Shown here: one piece after another, positions 24,928 through 24,986 of the stretch
Layout of the letters: every line of letters starts with the position of its first letter
Position numbering within the stretch: position 1 is the stretch's first letter
NCBI GenBank assembly: GCA_963582255.1
Contig: CAUZRD010000013.1
Coordinates: 1-24,986, forward strand
Direction of reading: 5' to 3'
DNA length: 24,986 nucleotides
From: CAUZRD01 sp963582255
GTDB taxonomy: Bacteria > Pseudomonadota > Alphaproteobacteria > Rhizobiales > TMED25
Notes under the pieces: generated by a model
What the model saw: the letters and a program-made list of their open reading frames with translations, nothing else
Databases searched by the model: none
Told to the model about the DNA's origin: nothing
Made by a program: the position numbers and the translations under genes

Positions 24928-24986
24928 TATTTGTGACGGCTGAGATAGCTTATTACTGAGTGCTTGCATTCGGTATAGTTTGTTTT

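Overview
The window is a chromosomal segment of an alphaproteobacterium with mid-range GC (roughly half, judged by eye). The evidence is an alphaproteobacterial-type 16S rRNA gene followed by tRNA-Ile(GAT) and tRNA-Ala(TGC), together with gene neighbourhoods typical of the class: secA divergent from a parvulin-argJ-mutT run, ubiG divergent from lysC-ptsP, and prfA-prmC-DUF4167. The genus cannot be told from this sequence; a Rhodospirillales-like affinity is only a guess. No insertion sequence, prophage, CRISPR array or obvious transferred island was seen. This is mostly housekeeping DNA.

Layout. 1-792: a ketopantoate-reductase-family gene cut by the left edge, minus strand. 1044-1817: an exported Sel1-repeat protein. 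1879-4701: secA, minus. 4923-7497: periplasmic parvulin, argJ and mutT, plus. 7651-8553: an NDUFAF5-like methyltransferase-fold gene, minus. 8554-9167: 614 bases without an intact gene, holding a probable decayed comF remnant, a set of nested and competing inverted repeats, and a palindrome inside a candidate grxC promoter. 9168-10718: grxC, a Nit-type amidohydrolase and a DUF1178 protein as a tight operon. 10754-11497: ubiG, minus. 11714-15321: lysC and ptsP. 15507-16535: a RodZ-like membrane HTH protein. 16748-18708: prfA and prmC, translationally coupled through a TTG start. 19082-19717: DUF4167. 19691-20485 and 20730-22484: a MOSC protein and an M23 endopeptidase, both minus. 22591 to the right edge: an rRNA operon with near-consensus promoter, boxA, processing stalk, 16S, tRNA-Ile and tRNA-Ala; 23S would lie outside the window.

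How the genes fit together. SecA and the periplasmic parvulin serve export and folding of envelope proteins. The RodZ-like and M23 proteins belong to cell shape and wall remodelling. ArgJ and LysC are arginine and aspartate-family biosynthesis enzymes. PtsP is the first enzyme of the nitrogen phosphotransferase system. UbiG and the NDUFAF5-like protein point to ubiquinone-based aerobic respiration. PrfA and PrmC are a release factor and its modifying enzyme, next to the rRNA operon.

No clearly new multi-gene system was found. The most interesting material is non-coding (8554-9167 and the rRNA leader and spacer). One further point is an apparently eroded SAM-binding motif in the NDUFAF5-like protein. 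All motif and repeat calls were made by eye, without database searches or folding software.
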